Below, piece by piece: positions 26,112 through 34,587 of a DNA stretch of 64,000 bases. Numbering within the stretch: the first letter of the stretch is position 1; every line of letters begins with the position of its first letter. Made by a program: the position numbers and the translations under genes. The notes below the pieces were generated by a model that saw only the letters and a program-made list of their open reading frames with translations, did not search any database and was not told where the DNA came from. Source of the DNA: an uncultured Lachnospiraceae bacterium (GTDB lineage: Bacteria > Bacillota > Clostridia > Lachnospirales > Lachnospiraceae); NCBI GenBank assembly GCA_910585005.1, contig CAJUCN010000008.1:72611-136610 (forward strand), written 5' to 3'.

Positions 26112-26732
26112 ATGGCAAACGTATCTGTTTTTAATATGGAAGGCAAGGAAGTCGGCACGATGGAATTAAGCGATGCGGTATTTGGCGTTACAGTGAATGA
26201 ACACCTGGTACACATGGCAGTTGTGCAGCAGCTTGCAAATAATCGTCAGGGAACGCAGAAGGCAAAGACCCGTTCAGAGGTTTCCGGCGGCGGAAGAAAA
26301 CCTTGGAGGCAAAAGGGGACTGGCCATGCAAGGCAGGGTTCGACCAGGGCGCCCCAGTGGACTGGCGGCGGCGTTGTGTTCGCTCCCGTACCAAGGGATT
26401 ATTCATTTAAGATCAACAAGAAAGAAAAGAGGGCAGCGCTGAAATCTGTTCTCACAAGCAGAGTTCAGGCAGGAAAGCTGATCGTTGTAGATGAGCTGAA
26501 GTTAGACGAGATCAAGACAAAGAAGTTCAAAGCAGTTATGGACAATTTGAAAGTCAGCAAGGCACTGGTTGTACTTGGCGATAATGATAAAAAGGTTGTT
26601 ATGTCTGCAAGGAACATTCCTACCATAAAAACTGCATTGGTTAGTACGATTAATGTTTACGATATCTTAAAGGGCGATACATTAATTCTCACCAAGGATG
26701 CAGTGACCAAGATCGAGGAGGTGTATGCATAA
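26112..26732 (+). CDS. rplD: 50S ribosomal protein L4
   Basis: L4 (206 residues) lines the exit tunnel. The tunnel-loop region RSEVSGGGRKPWRQKGTGHAR near residue 55 is intact. In E. coli L4 represses its own S10 operon. The TAATG overlap at the end couples it to rplW. The ribosome binding site AAAGGAGG lies 9 bases upstream. Confidence 0.97.
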   Translation: MANVSVFNMEGKEVGTMELSDAVFGVTVNEHLVHMAVVQQLANNRQGTQKAKTRSEVSGGGRKPWRQKGTGHARQGSTRAPQWTGGGVVFAPVPRDYSFKINKKEKRAALKSVLTSRVQAGKLIVVDELKLDEIKTKKFKAVMDNLKVSKALVVLGDNDKKVVMSARNIPTIKTALVSTINVYDILKGDTLILTKDAVTKIEEVYA

Positions 26733-27031
26733 TGGCAGCAATTCTTTATTATGACGTAATTCTTAAGCCGGTTATCACAGAGAAGAGCATGGCTGGCATG
26801 GGTGATAAGAAATATACATTTTTGGTTCATCCGGAAGCAAATAAGACCATGATCAAAGAAGCCGTTGAAAAAATGTTTGATGGCGTTAAGGTAAAGAAAG
26901 TCAACACCATGAATCTTGCAGGAAAGAAAAAGAGACGGGGTATGACTGTTGGCACGACGGCAAAGAGGAAAAAAGCGATCGTGTGGCTTACAGAGGACAG
27001 TAAGGAAATCGAGATCTTTGCAGGTCTGTAA
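26732..27031 (+). CDS. rplW: 50S ribosomal protein L23
   Basis: L23 (99 residues) sits at the tunnel exit and docks trigger factor and SRP. VILKPVITEKSM and the basic loop KKKRRGMTVGTTAKRKKAIV are typical. It overlaps the L4 stop by one base. A 104-base spacer follows before rplB. Confidence 0.97.
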   Translation: MAAILYYDVILKPVITEKSMAGMGDKKYTFLVHPEANKTMIKEAVEKMFDGVKVKKVNTMNLAGKKKRRGMTVGTTAKRKKAIVWLTEDSKEIEIFAGL

Positions 27032-27135
27032 TCCGGCGGAACGTGAAGTGAAGAACAATTAGTTTCACCGTGGCCAGCATTAACTATGCACAGGAAAAGT
27101 GCGATATCAAATGAAGTTTGAAAGGAGAAATAAAC

Positions 27136-27978
27136 ATGGGAATTAAGACATATAACCCATATACACCTTCCAGAAGAAATATGACCGGTTCTGATTTTTC
27201 AGAAATCACGAAAAAGACACCAGAGAAGTCACTTGTCGTTTCTTTAAAGAAGAATTCCGGGCGTAATAACCAGGGGAAGATCACAGTAAGGCATCGCGGA
27301 GGCGGTGTGAAGAGAAAATACAGATTGGTAGATTTTAAGAGGAATAAAGAAGGCGTTCCTGCTACCGTAATCGGGATCGAATATGATCCTAACAGAAGTG
27401 CGAATATTGCACTGATCTGTTATGCAGATGGTGAAAAGGCTTACATTCTTGCACCTCAGGGGCTGACAGACGGCATGAAAGTGATGAATGGTCCGGAAGC
27501 GGAAGTGAGGATAGGAAACTGCCTGCCTTTATCAGCAATTCCTGTTGGTACCCAGGTACACAACATTGAGTTATATCCTGGAAAGGGCGGCCAGTTGGTA
27601 CGTTCCGCCGGGAACAGTGCACAGCTTATGGCAAAAGAAGGCAAGTATGCAACCCTTCGTCTTCCTTCCGGAGAGATGAGAATGGTGCCCATTATTTGCC
27701 GGGCAACAGTGGGCGTGGTAGGCAACGGTGACCACAACCTGATTAAAGTTGGTAAGGCAGGACGTAAGCGCCATATGGGTATCCGCCCTACAGTCCGTGG
27801 TTCCGTTATGAACCCCAATGACCATCCTCACGGCGGTGGTGAAGGTAAGACCGGTATCGGCCGTCCTGGCCCGTCTACACCTTGGGGTAAGCCTGCTCTT
27901 GGTCTTAAGACGCGTAAGAAGAATAAAGCTTCTAATAAGCTGATCGTAAGAAGAAGAGACGGCAGGGCCATCAAATAG
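27136..27978 (+). CDS. rplB: 50S ribosomal protein L2
   Basis: L2 (280 residues) is needed for subunit joining and peptidyl transfer. MGIKTYNPYTPSRRNM at the start and the C-terminal MNPNDHPHGGGEGK, with the conserved functional His, are clear. ATG 27136 follows AAAGGAG; an in-frame ATG at 27118 overlaps that site and is rejected. Confidence 0.98.
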   Translation: MGIKTYNPYTPSRRNMTGSDFSEITKKTPEKSLVVSLKKNSGRNNQGKITVRHRGGGVKRKYRLVDFKRNKEGVPATVIGIEYDPNRSANIALICYADGEKAYILAPQGLTDGMKVMNGPEAEVRIGNCLPLSAIPVGTQVHNIELYPGKGGQLVRSAGNSAQLMAKEGKYATLRLPSGEMRMVPIICRATVGVVGNGDHNLIKVGKAGRKRHMGIRPTVRGSVMNPNDHPHGGGEGKTGIGRPGPSTPWGKPALGLKTRKKNKASNKLIVRRRDGRAIK

Positions 27979-27997
27979 TTAAGGAGGAGAGAAGAAA

Positions 27998-28279
27998 ATG
28001 GCTAGATCACTGAAAAAAGGACCTTTTGCAGATGCAAGTTTGCTGAAAAAAGTAGATGCAATGAATGCAGCAGGACAGAAGCAGGTTATCAAAACCTGGT
28101 CCCGCCGTTCGACAATCTTCCCCTCTTTTGTGGGACACACATTTGCAGTGCATGACGGTAGAAAGCATGTGCCTGTATATGTTACGGAAGATATGGTAGG
28201 ACATAAGCTGGGTGAGTTCGTTGCAACCAGGACCTATAGAGGACACGGCAAAGACGAGAAGAAGTCAAAAGTAAAGTAA
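27998..28279 (+). CDS. rpsS: 30S ribosomal protein S19
   Basis: S19 (93 residues) forms the S13-S19 pair at the 30S head that contacts tRNA. MARSLKKGPFAD and KTWSRRSTIFPSFVGHTFAVHDGR are diagnostic. It starts 19 bases after rplB with AAGGAGG upstream. Confidence 0.98.
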   Translation: MARSLKKGPFADASLLKKVDAMNAAGQKQVIKTWSRRSTIFPSFVGHTFAVHDGRKHVPVYVTEDMVGHKLGEFVATRTYRGHGKDEKKSKVK

Positions 28280-28295
28280 GATAGGAGGTTTCATC

Positions 28296-28700
28296 ATGGC
28301 AAAAGGACATAGATCCCAAATTAAGAGAGAAAGAAATGCACAAAAAGATACAAGACCTTCGGCTAAGTTATCTTACGCAAGAGTGTCTGTTACAAAAGCA
28401 TGTTTCGTTTTAGATGCCATCAGAGGCAAGGATGTGGAGGCAGCGCTGGGTATTTTGGCGTATAATCCCAGATATGCTTCCAGCATCATTAAAAAGTTAC
28501 TGGAATCTGCATATGCGAATGCTGAATATTTGCATAGCCAGGATCCTACAAAGTATCCGAATCCAGAGCACCTTTATGTTGCAGAATGTTATGCAGACAA
28601 AGGGCCTACAATGAAGAGAGTAAGGCCCAGGGCACAGGGAAGGGCTTACAGAATCGAAAAGAGAACGAGCCACATTACAATTGTACTGGATGAGAGATAG
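28296..28700 (+). CDS. rplV: 50S ribosomal protein L22
   Basis: L22 (134 residues) has a beta-hairpin that reaches into the exit tunnel, ending RVRPRAQGRAYRIEKRTSHI. The N-terminal ~15 residues (MAKGHRSQIKRERNA) extend beyond the short bacterial form, as in many Clostridia. The ribosome binding site is AGGAGG. Confidence 0.97.
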   Translation: MAKGHRSQIKRERNAQKDTRPSAKLSYARVSVTKACFVLDAIRGKDVEAALGILAYNPRYASSIIKKLLESAYANAEYLHSQDPTKYPNPEHLYVAECYADKGPTMKRVRPRAQGRAYRIEKRTSHITIVLDER

Positions 28701-28719
28701 GAAAGGAGCAAAGTGATTT

Positions 28720-29391
28720 ATGGGACAGAAAGTTAATCCTCATGGCTTAAGAGTCGGTATTATTAAGGATTGGGATTCGAAATGGTACGCGGAAGACGAG
28801 TTTTCTGATTTCCTGATAGAAGACTATAACATTAGAAAATTCCTGAAAAAGAAATTGTTCAGCGCCGGAATTTCTAAAATTGAGATCGAGAGGGCTTCCG
28901 ACAGGGTTAAAGTCATCATTTACACAGCAAAGCCTGGTGTGGTTATCGGCAAAGGCGGCGCTGAGATCGAGGTGACCAAGAAAGAACTTTCCAAGATGAC
29001 CGGAAAGAAGGTATTGGTTGATATTAAAGAGATCAAGAGACCGGATAAGGATGCACAGCTTGTTGCAGAAAATATTGCCCAGCAGCTTGAAAACCGTGTT
29101 TCTTTCAGACGTGCTATGAAGTCCTGCATGGGAAGAACAATGAAGGCAGGGGCACAGGGTATTAAGACTTCCGTATCTGGACGCCTTGGCGGCGCAGATA
29201 TGGCCCGTACAGAATTCTACAGTGAAGGTACTATTCCCCTTCAGACACTGCGTGCAGATATTGAGTATGGCTTTGCAGAAGCGGATACAACCTATGGTAA
29301 AGTAGGTGTTAAGGTATGGATTTATAAGGGTGAAGTACTTCCTACAAAGAAGAACGAAGAAAAGACAGTGCAGGAAGGGAGCGATAAATAA
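28720..29391 (+). CDS. rpsC: 30S ribosomal protein S3
   Basis: S3 (223 residues) is part of the mRNA entry site with helicase activity. GQKVNPHGLRVGII opens the protein, and the KH domain GxxG loop reads GKGG within KPGVVIGKGGAEI. The C-terminal tail is acidic and short. The stop overlaps the next start (TAATG), coupling it to rplP. Confidence 0.98.
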   Translation: MGQKVNPHGLRVGIIKDWDSKWYAEDEFSDFLIEDYNIRKFLKKKLFSAGISKIEIERASDRVKVIIYTAKPGVVIGKGGAEIEVTKKELSKMTGKKVLVDIKEIKRPDKDAQLVAENIAQQLENRVSFRRAMKSCMGRTMKAGAQGIKTSVSGRLGGADMARTEFYSEGTIPLQTLRADIEYGFAEADTTYGKVGVKVWIYKGEVLPTKKNEEKTVQEGSDK

Positions 29392-29828
29392 TGTTAATGC
29401 CTAAAAGAGTTAAACGTCGTAAACAATTCCGTGGCTCCATGAGGGGAAAAGCGACCCGTGGCAACACAATTACTTACGGTGAATACGGTATTGTTGCATT
29501 AGAACCATGTTGGATCAAATCAAACCAGATTGAAGCAGCCCGTATTGCTATGACGCGTTATATTAAGCGTGGCGGTAAAGTTTGGATTAAGATTTTCCCT
29601 GACAAACCGGTGACAACGAAACCAGCAGAAACGCGTATGGGTTCTGGTAAAGGAACACTGGAATATTGGGTAGCAGTAGTAAAACCTGGACGTGTAATGT
29701 TTGAAATCGCAGGAGTTTCCGAAGAAATCGCAAAAGAAGCTTTACGTCTTGCGACTTATAAGCTTCCTTGCAAGTGCAAGATTGTTTCTAAGGCAGACTT
29801 GGAAGGTGGTGCATCTAATGAAAACTAA
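29391..29828 (+). CDS. rplP: 50S ribosomal protein L16
   Basis: L16 (145 residues) contacts A-site tRNA. MLMPKRVKRRKQFRG and the conserved GSGKGTLEYWVAVVKPG loop identify it. It overlaps rpsC by one base and rpmC by 11 bases. Codon usage here is richer in CGT and GGT than in neighbouring genes, a normal sign of high expression. Confidence 0.98.
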   Translation: MLMPKRVKRRKQFRGSMRGKATRGNTITYGEYGIVALEPCWIKSNQIEAARIAMTRYIKRGGKVWIKIFPDKPVTTKPAETRMGSGKGTLEYWVAVVKPGRVMFEIAGVSEEIAKEALRLATYKLPCKCKIVSKADLEGGASNEN

Positions 29829-30024
29829 CAAGTATGTAGAAGAGTTAAAGACAAAATCAGCCGCAGCACTGGCAGAGGATTTGGTGGCAGCAAAGAAAGA
29901 ACTTTTTAATTTGAGATTCCAGAATGCAACGAACCAGTTGGATAATACTGCTAGGATCAAAGAAGTGAGAAAGAACATCGCAAGGATCCAGACTGTTATT
30001 ACCCAGAAAAAGAAAGAAGCATAA
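29818..30024 (+). CDS. rpmC: 50S ribosomal protein L29
   Basis: L29 (68 residues) is a helical hairpin at the tunnel exit next to L23. LVAAKKELFNLRFQNATNQL is the family core. ATG 29818 lies inside the end of rplP with GGAAGGTGG upstream; the longer in-frame extension is an artefact of overlap with rplP. Confidence 0.96.
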   Translation: MKTNKYVEELKTKSAAALAEDLVAAKKELFNLRFQNATNQLDNTARIKEVRKNIARIQTVITQKKKEA

Positions 30025-30080
30025 GCTTTTAAAGGAATGATCAAAGTTGTAGGAATGTCAATGAAAGGAGACAAAACATC

Positions 30081-30335
30081 GTGGAAAGAAATTTAAGAAA
30101 AACACGTATTGGCAAGGTGACCAGCGACAAGATGGATAAGACGATCGTTGTTGCAATAGAAAATCACGTTAAGCATCCTCTTTATAAAAAGGTCGTTAAA
30201 CGTACTTACAAATTAAAAGCTCATGATGAGAATAATGAGTGCCGTATTGGCGATACCGTTAAGGTGATGGAAACAAGGCCCTTATCAAAGGATAAGAGAT
30301 GGAGACTTGTTGAGATCGTAGAAAGGGCGAAATAA
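30081..30335 (+). CDS. rpsQ: 30S ribosomal protein S17
   Basis: S17 (84 residues) binds 16S rRNA during early 30S assembly. RKTRIGKVTSDKMDKTIVV and the later ETRPLSKDKRWRLVEIVE are diagnostic. GTG start at 30081 behind AAAGGAG. An 86-base spacer with a perfect hairpin follows. Confidence 0.97.
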   Translation: MERNLRKTRIGKVTSDKMDKTIVVAIENHVKHPLYKKVVKRTYKLKAHDENNECRIGDTVKVMETRPLSKDKRWRLVEIVERAK

Positions 30336-30356
30336 GGTTTTTAAAAAACTTTTTCG

Positions 30357-30377
30357 GAAATTTGCCCTGCAAATTTC
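30357..30377 (+). other. Perfect intercistronic hairpin between rpsQ and rplN
   Basis: GAAATTTGC (30357-30365) and GCAAATTTC (30369-30377) form a 9-bp stem with a 3-base loop. No T-run follows, so it may be an mRNA stability or processing element rather than a terminator. Confidence 0.5.
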
Positions 30378-30421
30378 AACGCTCGAAATGAATGATATAA
30401 TTATTTGGAAGGAGAATTGGC

Positions 30422-30790
30422 ATGATTCAACAGGAAAGCAGACTGAAAGTCGCTGACAATACAGGTGCAAAAGAAATTCTTTGCATCAGAGTTATGGGTG
30501 GATCCACAAGAAGATATGCAAATATCGGCGATGTGATTGTTGCTACGGTCAAAGATGCAACACCAGGCGGCGTTGTCAAAAAAGGTGATGTTGTTAAAGC
30601 TGTGGTTGTCCGTACTGTAAAGGGAGCACGCCGTAAAGACGGTTCTTATATTAGATTTGATGAAAATGCTGCAGTTATCATTAAAGATGATAAGACTCCC
30701 AGGGGAACACGAATTTTTGGACCAGTAGCGAGAGAGCTTCGTGAGAAACAATTTATGAAGATCGTTTCTTTAGCTCCCGAAGTATTATAG
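30422..30790 (+). CDS. rplN: 50S ribosomal protein L14
   Basis: L14 (122 residues) forms an intersubunit bridge. MIQQESRLKVADNTGAKE and GTRIFGPVARELR are diagnostic, and the length is exactly that of E. coli L14 plus or minus one. ATG 30422 follows GGAAGGAG. Confidence 0.98.
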   Translation: MIQQESRLKVADNTGAKEILCIRVMGGSTRRYANIGDVIVATVKDATPGGVVKKGDVVKAVVVRTVKGARRKDGSYIRFDENAAVIIKDDKTPRGTRIFGPVARELREKQFMKIVSLAPEVL

Positions 30791-30802
30791 GAGGTGCTTA
30801 GC

Positions 30803-31135
30803 ATGGCAACTTTAAAGATTAAGAAAGGCGACACCGTCAAGGTGATTGCCGGTAAGGATAAAGGAACAGAAGGTAAGGTGGTTTCTGTTGACGCTAAGAA
30901 GCATAAAGTTATCGTAGAGGGCGTTGGTATGGTCACCAAACACACCAAACCATCGGCAGCGAATCAGAATGGCGGAATTATTCAAAAAGAGGCGCCTATT
31001 GATATTTCAAACGTTATGTATGTCCATAAGGGAAGACCTACAAGAGTCGGCTTTAAGATGGAAAACGATAAGAAAGTGCGTTTTGTAAAATCAACAGGCG
31101 AAGTGATTGATGATTCTAAGAAAGGAGAACGGTAA
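30803..31135 (+). CDS. rplX: 50S ribosomal protein L24
   Basis: L24 (110 residues) initiates 50S assembly and has a KOW fold: IKKGDTVKVIAGKDKGTEGKV. ATG 30803 follows AGGAGGTG with good spacing; the upstream in-frame TTG/ATG candidates overlap the ribosome binding site. Two bases separate it from rplE. Confidence 0.97.
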   Translation: MATLKIKKGDTVKVIAGKDKGTEGKVVSVDAKKHKVIVEGVGMVTKHTKPSAANQNGGIIQKEAPIDISNVMYVHKGRPTRVGFKMENDKKVRFVKSTGEVIDDSKKGER

Positions 31136-31137
31136 GC

Positions 31138-31677
31138 GTGAACAGGCTTAAAACGATGTATAATGATGAGATCGTAGATGCTATGATCAAAAAGTTCGGA
31201 TATAAAAACGTGATGGAAGTACCGAAGCTTGACAAGATTGTTATCAACATGGGCGTAGGCGAAGCTAAAGAAAATGCCAAAGTGTTGGAATCTGCTGTGA
31301 AGGATCTTGAGATTATCTCGGGACAGAAGGCTGTACTTACCAAAGCAAAGAAGTCCGTTGCCAACTTCAAGATCAGAGAAGGCATGGCAATTGGATGTAA
31401 GGTTACCCTCCGTGGCGAAAGAATGTATGATTTCTTAGACCGCCTTGTAAACCTTGCATTGCCCCGTGTGCGTGACTTCAGAGGTGTAAATCCTAATGCG
31501 TTTGACGGAAGAGGAAACTATTCACTGGGTATCAAAGAGCAGCTTATTTTCCCTGAGATCGAGTATGATAAGGTGGATAAGGTAAGAGGAATGGATGTCA
31601 TTTTCGTCACAACTGCAAAGACGGATGAAGAAGCGCGCGAATTGTTAAGATTATTCAATATGCCATTTGCAAAATAG
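31138..31677 (+). CDS. rplE: 50S ribosomal protein L5
   Basis: L5 (179 residues) binds 5S rRNA and contacts P-site tRNA. DKIVINMGVGEA and RGVNPNAFDGRGNYSLGI are family signatures. The start is GTG 31138 with AAAGGAG upstream. Confidence 0.98.
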   Translation: MNRLKTMYNDEIVDAMIKKFGYKNVMEVPKLDKIVINMGVGEAKENAKVLESAVKDLEIISGQKAVLTKAKKSVANFKIREGMAIGCKVTLRGERMYDFLDRLVNLALPRVRDFRGVNPNAFDGRGNYSLGIKEQLIFPEIEYDKVDKVRGMDVIFVTTAKTDEEARELLRLFNMPFAK

Positions 31678-31691
31678 GAGGAGATAAGTTC

Positions 31692-31877
31692 ATGGCTAAA
31701 ACATCAATGAAGATTAAACAGCAGCGTAAACCCAAATTCTCTACCAGAGAGTATACCCGTTGCAAGGTATGTGGACGTCCACATTCTGTTCTTAGAAAAT
31801 ATGGGATCTGTAGGATCTGCTTCCGTGAGCTGGCTTACAAGGGACAGATTCCTGGTGTTAGAAAAGCAAGCTGGTAA
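31692..31877 (+). CDS. rpsN: 30S ribosomal protein S14, zinc-binding type
   Basis: This short S14 (61 residues) has the zinc ribbon C24-C27 and C40-C43 (CKVC, CRIC), the C+ type found in Firmicutes. The longer zinc-free paralogue used under zinc starvation is not in this window. AGGAGG lies upstream. Confidence 0.98.
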   Translation: MAKTSMKIKQQRKPKFSTREYTRCKVCGRPHSVLRKYGICRICFRELAYKGQIPGVRKASW

Positions 31878-31891
31878 GTTCGCTTTAGCAA

Positions 31892-31932
31892 TAAGATTTG
31901 CAAGCAAAGGCATAAAAGGCCTGTTTTGCAAA
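31892..31932 (+). other. Intercistronic stem-loop between rpsN and rpsH
   Basis: ATTTGCAA near 31893 can pair with TTGCAAAT near 31925, with an inner AGGC/GCCT pairing. It shares the GCAAATTTC string with the rpsQ-rplN hairpin and occupies the 117-base gap before rpsH. Confidence 0.4.
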
Positions 31933-31994
31933 TTTCACCAGATGAAAAGGACGAGAAAAGGATATTGCATTGAAATCGTATAGGAGGAAATAAA

Positions 31995-32396
31995 ATGACA
32001 ATGAGTGATCCTATTGCAGATATGCTTACAAGAATCCGTAATGCAAATACTGCAAAACATGATACAGTAGACATTCCTTCTTCTAAGATGAAACTGGCTA
32101 TAGCCGACATACTGGTAGAAGAAGGATATATTAAGAAATATGATTTAGTCAACGAAGGCAGTTTTAAGACGATCCGCATTGCATTAAAGTATGGTGCGGA
32201 CAGAAATGAGAAGATCATCAGCGGCCTTAAGAGAATCTCAAAGCCCGGACTTCGTGTGTACGCCGGTAAGGAAGATCTGCCCAGGGTGCTTGGCGGACTT
32301 GGTATTGCAATTATTTCTACCAACCACGGTGTTATCACGGATAAGAAGGCCAGGGAATTGCAGGTAGGCGGCGAAGTGCTGGCATATGTATGGTAG
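31995..32396 (+). CDS. rpsH: 30S ribosomal protein S8
   Basis: S8 (133 residues) binds the central domain of 16S rRNA and, in E. coli, represses the spc operon. MSDPIADMLTRIRNAN and ISTNHGVITDKKAR are diagnostic. ATG 31995 behind AGGAGG. Confidence 0.98.
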   Translation: MTMSDPIADMLTRIRNANTAKHDTVDIPSSKMKLAIADILVEEGYIKKYDLVNEGSFKTIRIALKYGADRNEKIISGLKRISKPGLRVYAGKEDLPRVLGGLGIAIISTNHGVITDKKARELQVGGEVLAYVW

Positions 32397-32457
32397 CACA
32401 TGTTGTTTTTGAGCTTGAAACGATAAAGTTGTATCAAATAAAATAGGAGGTACGGGC

Positions 32458-33000
32458 ATGTCACGAATAGGAAGAATGCCAATCGCAATTCCGGCAGGCG
32501 TTACTGTGGATATTGCAGAAAATAATAAAGTGACTGTAAAAGGTCCTAAAGGAACACTGGAAAGAGTGCTTCCAGCAGAGATGGAGATCAAGGTTGAAGG
32601 TGTGGAAATACACGTTACCAGGCCGAACGACTTAAAGAAAATGAAATCTTTACATGGTTTGACAAGAACACTGATCAACAATATGGTAGTTGGTGTGACA
32701 AATGGCTATGAAAAGAAACTGGAAGTAAATGGTGTTGGTTACAGGGCTGCAAAAGCCGGTAATAAGTTGACCTTGTCTTTAGGATATTCTCACCCCGTTG
32801 AGATGATCGACCCTGAAGGGATTGAGACCGTTTTGGAAGGGCAGAACATCATTATTGTTAAGGGGATTGATAAAGAAAAAGTTGGCCAATTCGCAGCCGA
32901 AATCAGAGACAAGAGAAGACCTGAGCCATATAAGGGCAAAGGTATCAAATATGCTGATGAAACGATCAGGCGTAAAGTTGGTAAGACTGGTAAGAAATAG
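32458..33000 (+). CDS. rplF: 50S ribosomal protein L6
   Basis: L6 (180 residues) sits near the factor-binding site and is needed for late 50S assembly. MSRIGRMPIAIPAGV and the C-terminal RPEPYKGKGIKY motif are diagnostic. The 61-base gap upstream includes AGGAGG. Confidence 0.98.
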   Translation: MSRIGRMPIAIPAGVTVDIAENNKVTVKGPKGTLERVLPAEMEIKVEGVEIHVTRPNDLKKMKSLHGLTRTLINNMVVGVTNGYEKKLEVNGVGYRAAKAGNKLTLSLGYSHPVEMIDPEGIETVLEGQNIIIVKGIDKEKVGQFAAEIRDKRRPEPYKGKGIKYADETIRRKVGKTGKK

Positions 33001-33017
33001 ATAAGGAGAGTGTAAAG

Positions 33018-33386
33018 ATGGTTAGTAAAGAGTCAAGACAAAAAGTTCGTGTTAAAAAGCACATGAAAATACGTAACCGCTTTAGCGGTACAACTGAAAG
33101 ACCTCGTCTTGCAGTATTCAGAAGTAATAATCATATGTATGCTCAAATTATTGACGATACAGTTGGAAATACTCTGGTTGCGGCTTCTACAGTAGAAGGT
33201 GAAGTAAAATCGCAGCTTGAAAAGACCAATAACGTTGATGCGGCAGCATATTTGGGAACAGTGATTGCAAAAAGAGCAATCGAAAAAGGTATTGATACCG
33301 TAGTCTTTGACAGAGGCGGCTTTATATACCATGGTAAGATCGCAGCATTAGCTGATGCAGCCAGAGAAGCTGGCCTTAAATTCTAG
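33018..33386 (+). CDS. rplR: 50S ribosomal protein L18
   Basis: L18 (122 residues) binds 5S rRNA with L5 and L25. RPRLAVFRSNNHMYAQIIDD and FDRGGFIYHGKIAALADAAREAGL are diagnostic. AAGGAGAG lies upstream, and rpsE follows after 17 bases. Confidence 0.98.
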   Translation: MVSKESRQKVRVKKHMKIRNRFSGTTERPRLAVFRSNNHMYAQIIDDTVGNTLVAASTVEGEVKSQLEKTNNVDAAAYLGTVIAKRAIEKGIDTVVFDRGGFIYHGKIAALADAAREAGLKF

Positions 33387-33403
33387 GAAGGGAGAAACTT
33401 AAC

Positions 33404-33913
33404 ATGAGACATACAATCATCGATGTCAGCGGCATGGAATTAACAGAAAAAGTAGTTGCCATCAAGAGAGTAACCAAGACTGTAAAGGGTGGACGTAACA
33501 TGAGATTTACAGCTCTTGTAGTAGTAGGTGACGGCAATGGGCATGTTGGCGCCGGACTTGGTAAAGCTGTTGAAATTCCTGAGGCTATCCGTAAGGGAAA
33601 AGAAGATGCCATGAAGCATATCGTAAAGATCGCCATGGATGAGAATAATTCCATTACGCATGACTTTATAGGAAAGTTCGGTTCAGCAAATGTTCTTTTA
33701 AAGAAAGCTCCCGACGGTACCGGTATTATTGCAGGTGGTCCTGCCCGTGTGGTTTGTGAACTTGCAGGCATTAAAAATATCCGTACCAAATCATTGGGAT
33801 CAAATAATAAGCAGAATGTGGTTCTTGCAACGATCGAAGGGCTTCGACAATTGAAGACACCGGAAGAGATAGCAAGAAAACGCGGCAAATCCGTAGAAGA
33901 AGTGATGGCATAG
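33404..33913 (+). CDS. rpsE: 30S ribosomal protein S5
   Basis: S5 (169 residues) affects decoding accuracy. VKGGRNMRFTALVVVGD, GHVGAGLGKA and the later LGSNNKQNVVLAT are diagnostic of the double-stranded RNA-binding and C-terminal domains. AGGAAGGGAG lies upstream. Confidence 0.98.
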   Translation: MRHTIIDVSGMELTEKVVAIKRVTKTVKGGRNMRFTALVVVGDGNGHVGAGLGKAVEIPEAIRKGKEDAMKHIVKIAMDENNSITHDFIGKFGSANVLLKKAPDGTGIIAGGPARVVCELAGIKNIRTKSLGSNNKQNVVLATIEGLRQLKTPEEIARKRGKSVEEVMA

Positions 33914-33927
33914 GAGGGAAAGGTAAG

Positions 33928-34116
33928 ATGGCAGAGCAGAAAATGTTAAAGATCACATTGGTAAAGTCTACTATCGGTGCAGTTCCCAAGCATAAAGCTA
34001 CTGTACAGTCTATGGGACTTAGAAAGCTGAATAAGTCGATCGTGTTGCCGGACAATGCGGCTACCAGAGGTCAGATTCAGCAGATCAGACATTTAATTAA
34101 AGTTGAAGAAGTTTAA
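33928..34116 (+). CDS. rpmD: 50S ribosomal protein L30
   Basis: L30 (62 residues): LKITLVKSTIGAVPKHKATVQSMGL contains the family signature. The gene lies between rpsE and rplO in the standard order. AGGAGGGAAAGG upstream. Confidence 0.97.
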   Translation: MAEQKMLKITLVKSTIGAVPKHKATVQSMGLRKLNKSIVLPDNAATRGQIQQIRHLIKVEEV

Positions 34117-34136
34117 AAGATAAGGAGGTGTCAACA

Positions 34137-34586
34137 ATGAGTTTGGAATTATCAAATTTAAGGCCTGCAAATGGTTCTAAGCATAGTGATAATTTTAGAA
34201 GAGGTCGTGGACACGGTTCAGGAAACGGAAAGACAGCCGGTAAAGGCCATAAGGGACAGAAGGCTCGTTCAGGAGCTCCCAGGGCAGGCTTTGAAGGTGG
34301 TCAGATGCCTTTATACAGAAGAATTCCGAAGAGAGGCTTTACATGCCCCAGCTCAAAGGAAATTGTGGGTATTAATTTAGGTGCGCTCAATGATATGTTC
34401 GAGGACGGCTCTGTGGTCGATGTAGACGCATTGATTGAAAGCGGTATTGTGAAAAATCCTAAAGACGGCGTTAAGATCCTTGGAAACGGAGAAATTACCA
34501 AAAAGCTTACAGTAAAGGCAAATGCTTTCAGTGCATCCGCAAAAGAAAAAATTGAAGCTGCTGGTGGAACTGCAGAGGTGATGTAA
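34137..34586 (+). CDS. rplO: 50S ribosomal protein L15
   Basis: L15 (149 residues) helps late 50S assembly. The glycine/basic N-terminal extension (RRGRGHGSGNGKTAGKGHKG) reaches into the rRNA core, and FEGGQMPLYRRIPKRGF follows. ATG 34137 is placed after AAGGAGG; a GTG three codons earlier overlaps that site. One base separates it from secY. Confidence 0.97.
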   Translation: MSLELSNLRPANGSKHSDNFRRGRGHGSGNGKTAGKGHKGQKARSGAPRAGFEGGQMPLYRRIPKRGFTCPSSKEIVGINLGALNDMFEDGSVVDVDALIESGIVKNPKDGVKILGNGEITKKLTVKANAFSASAKEKIEAAGGTAEVM

Positions 34587-34587
34587 T

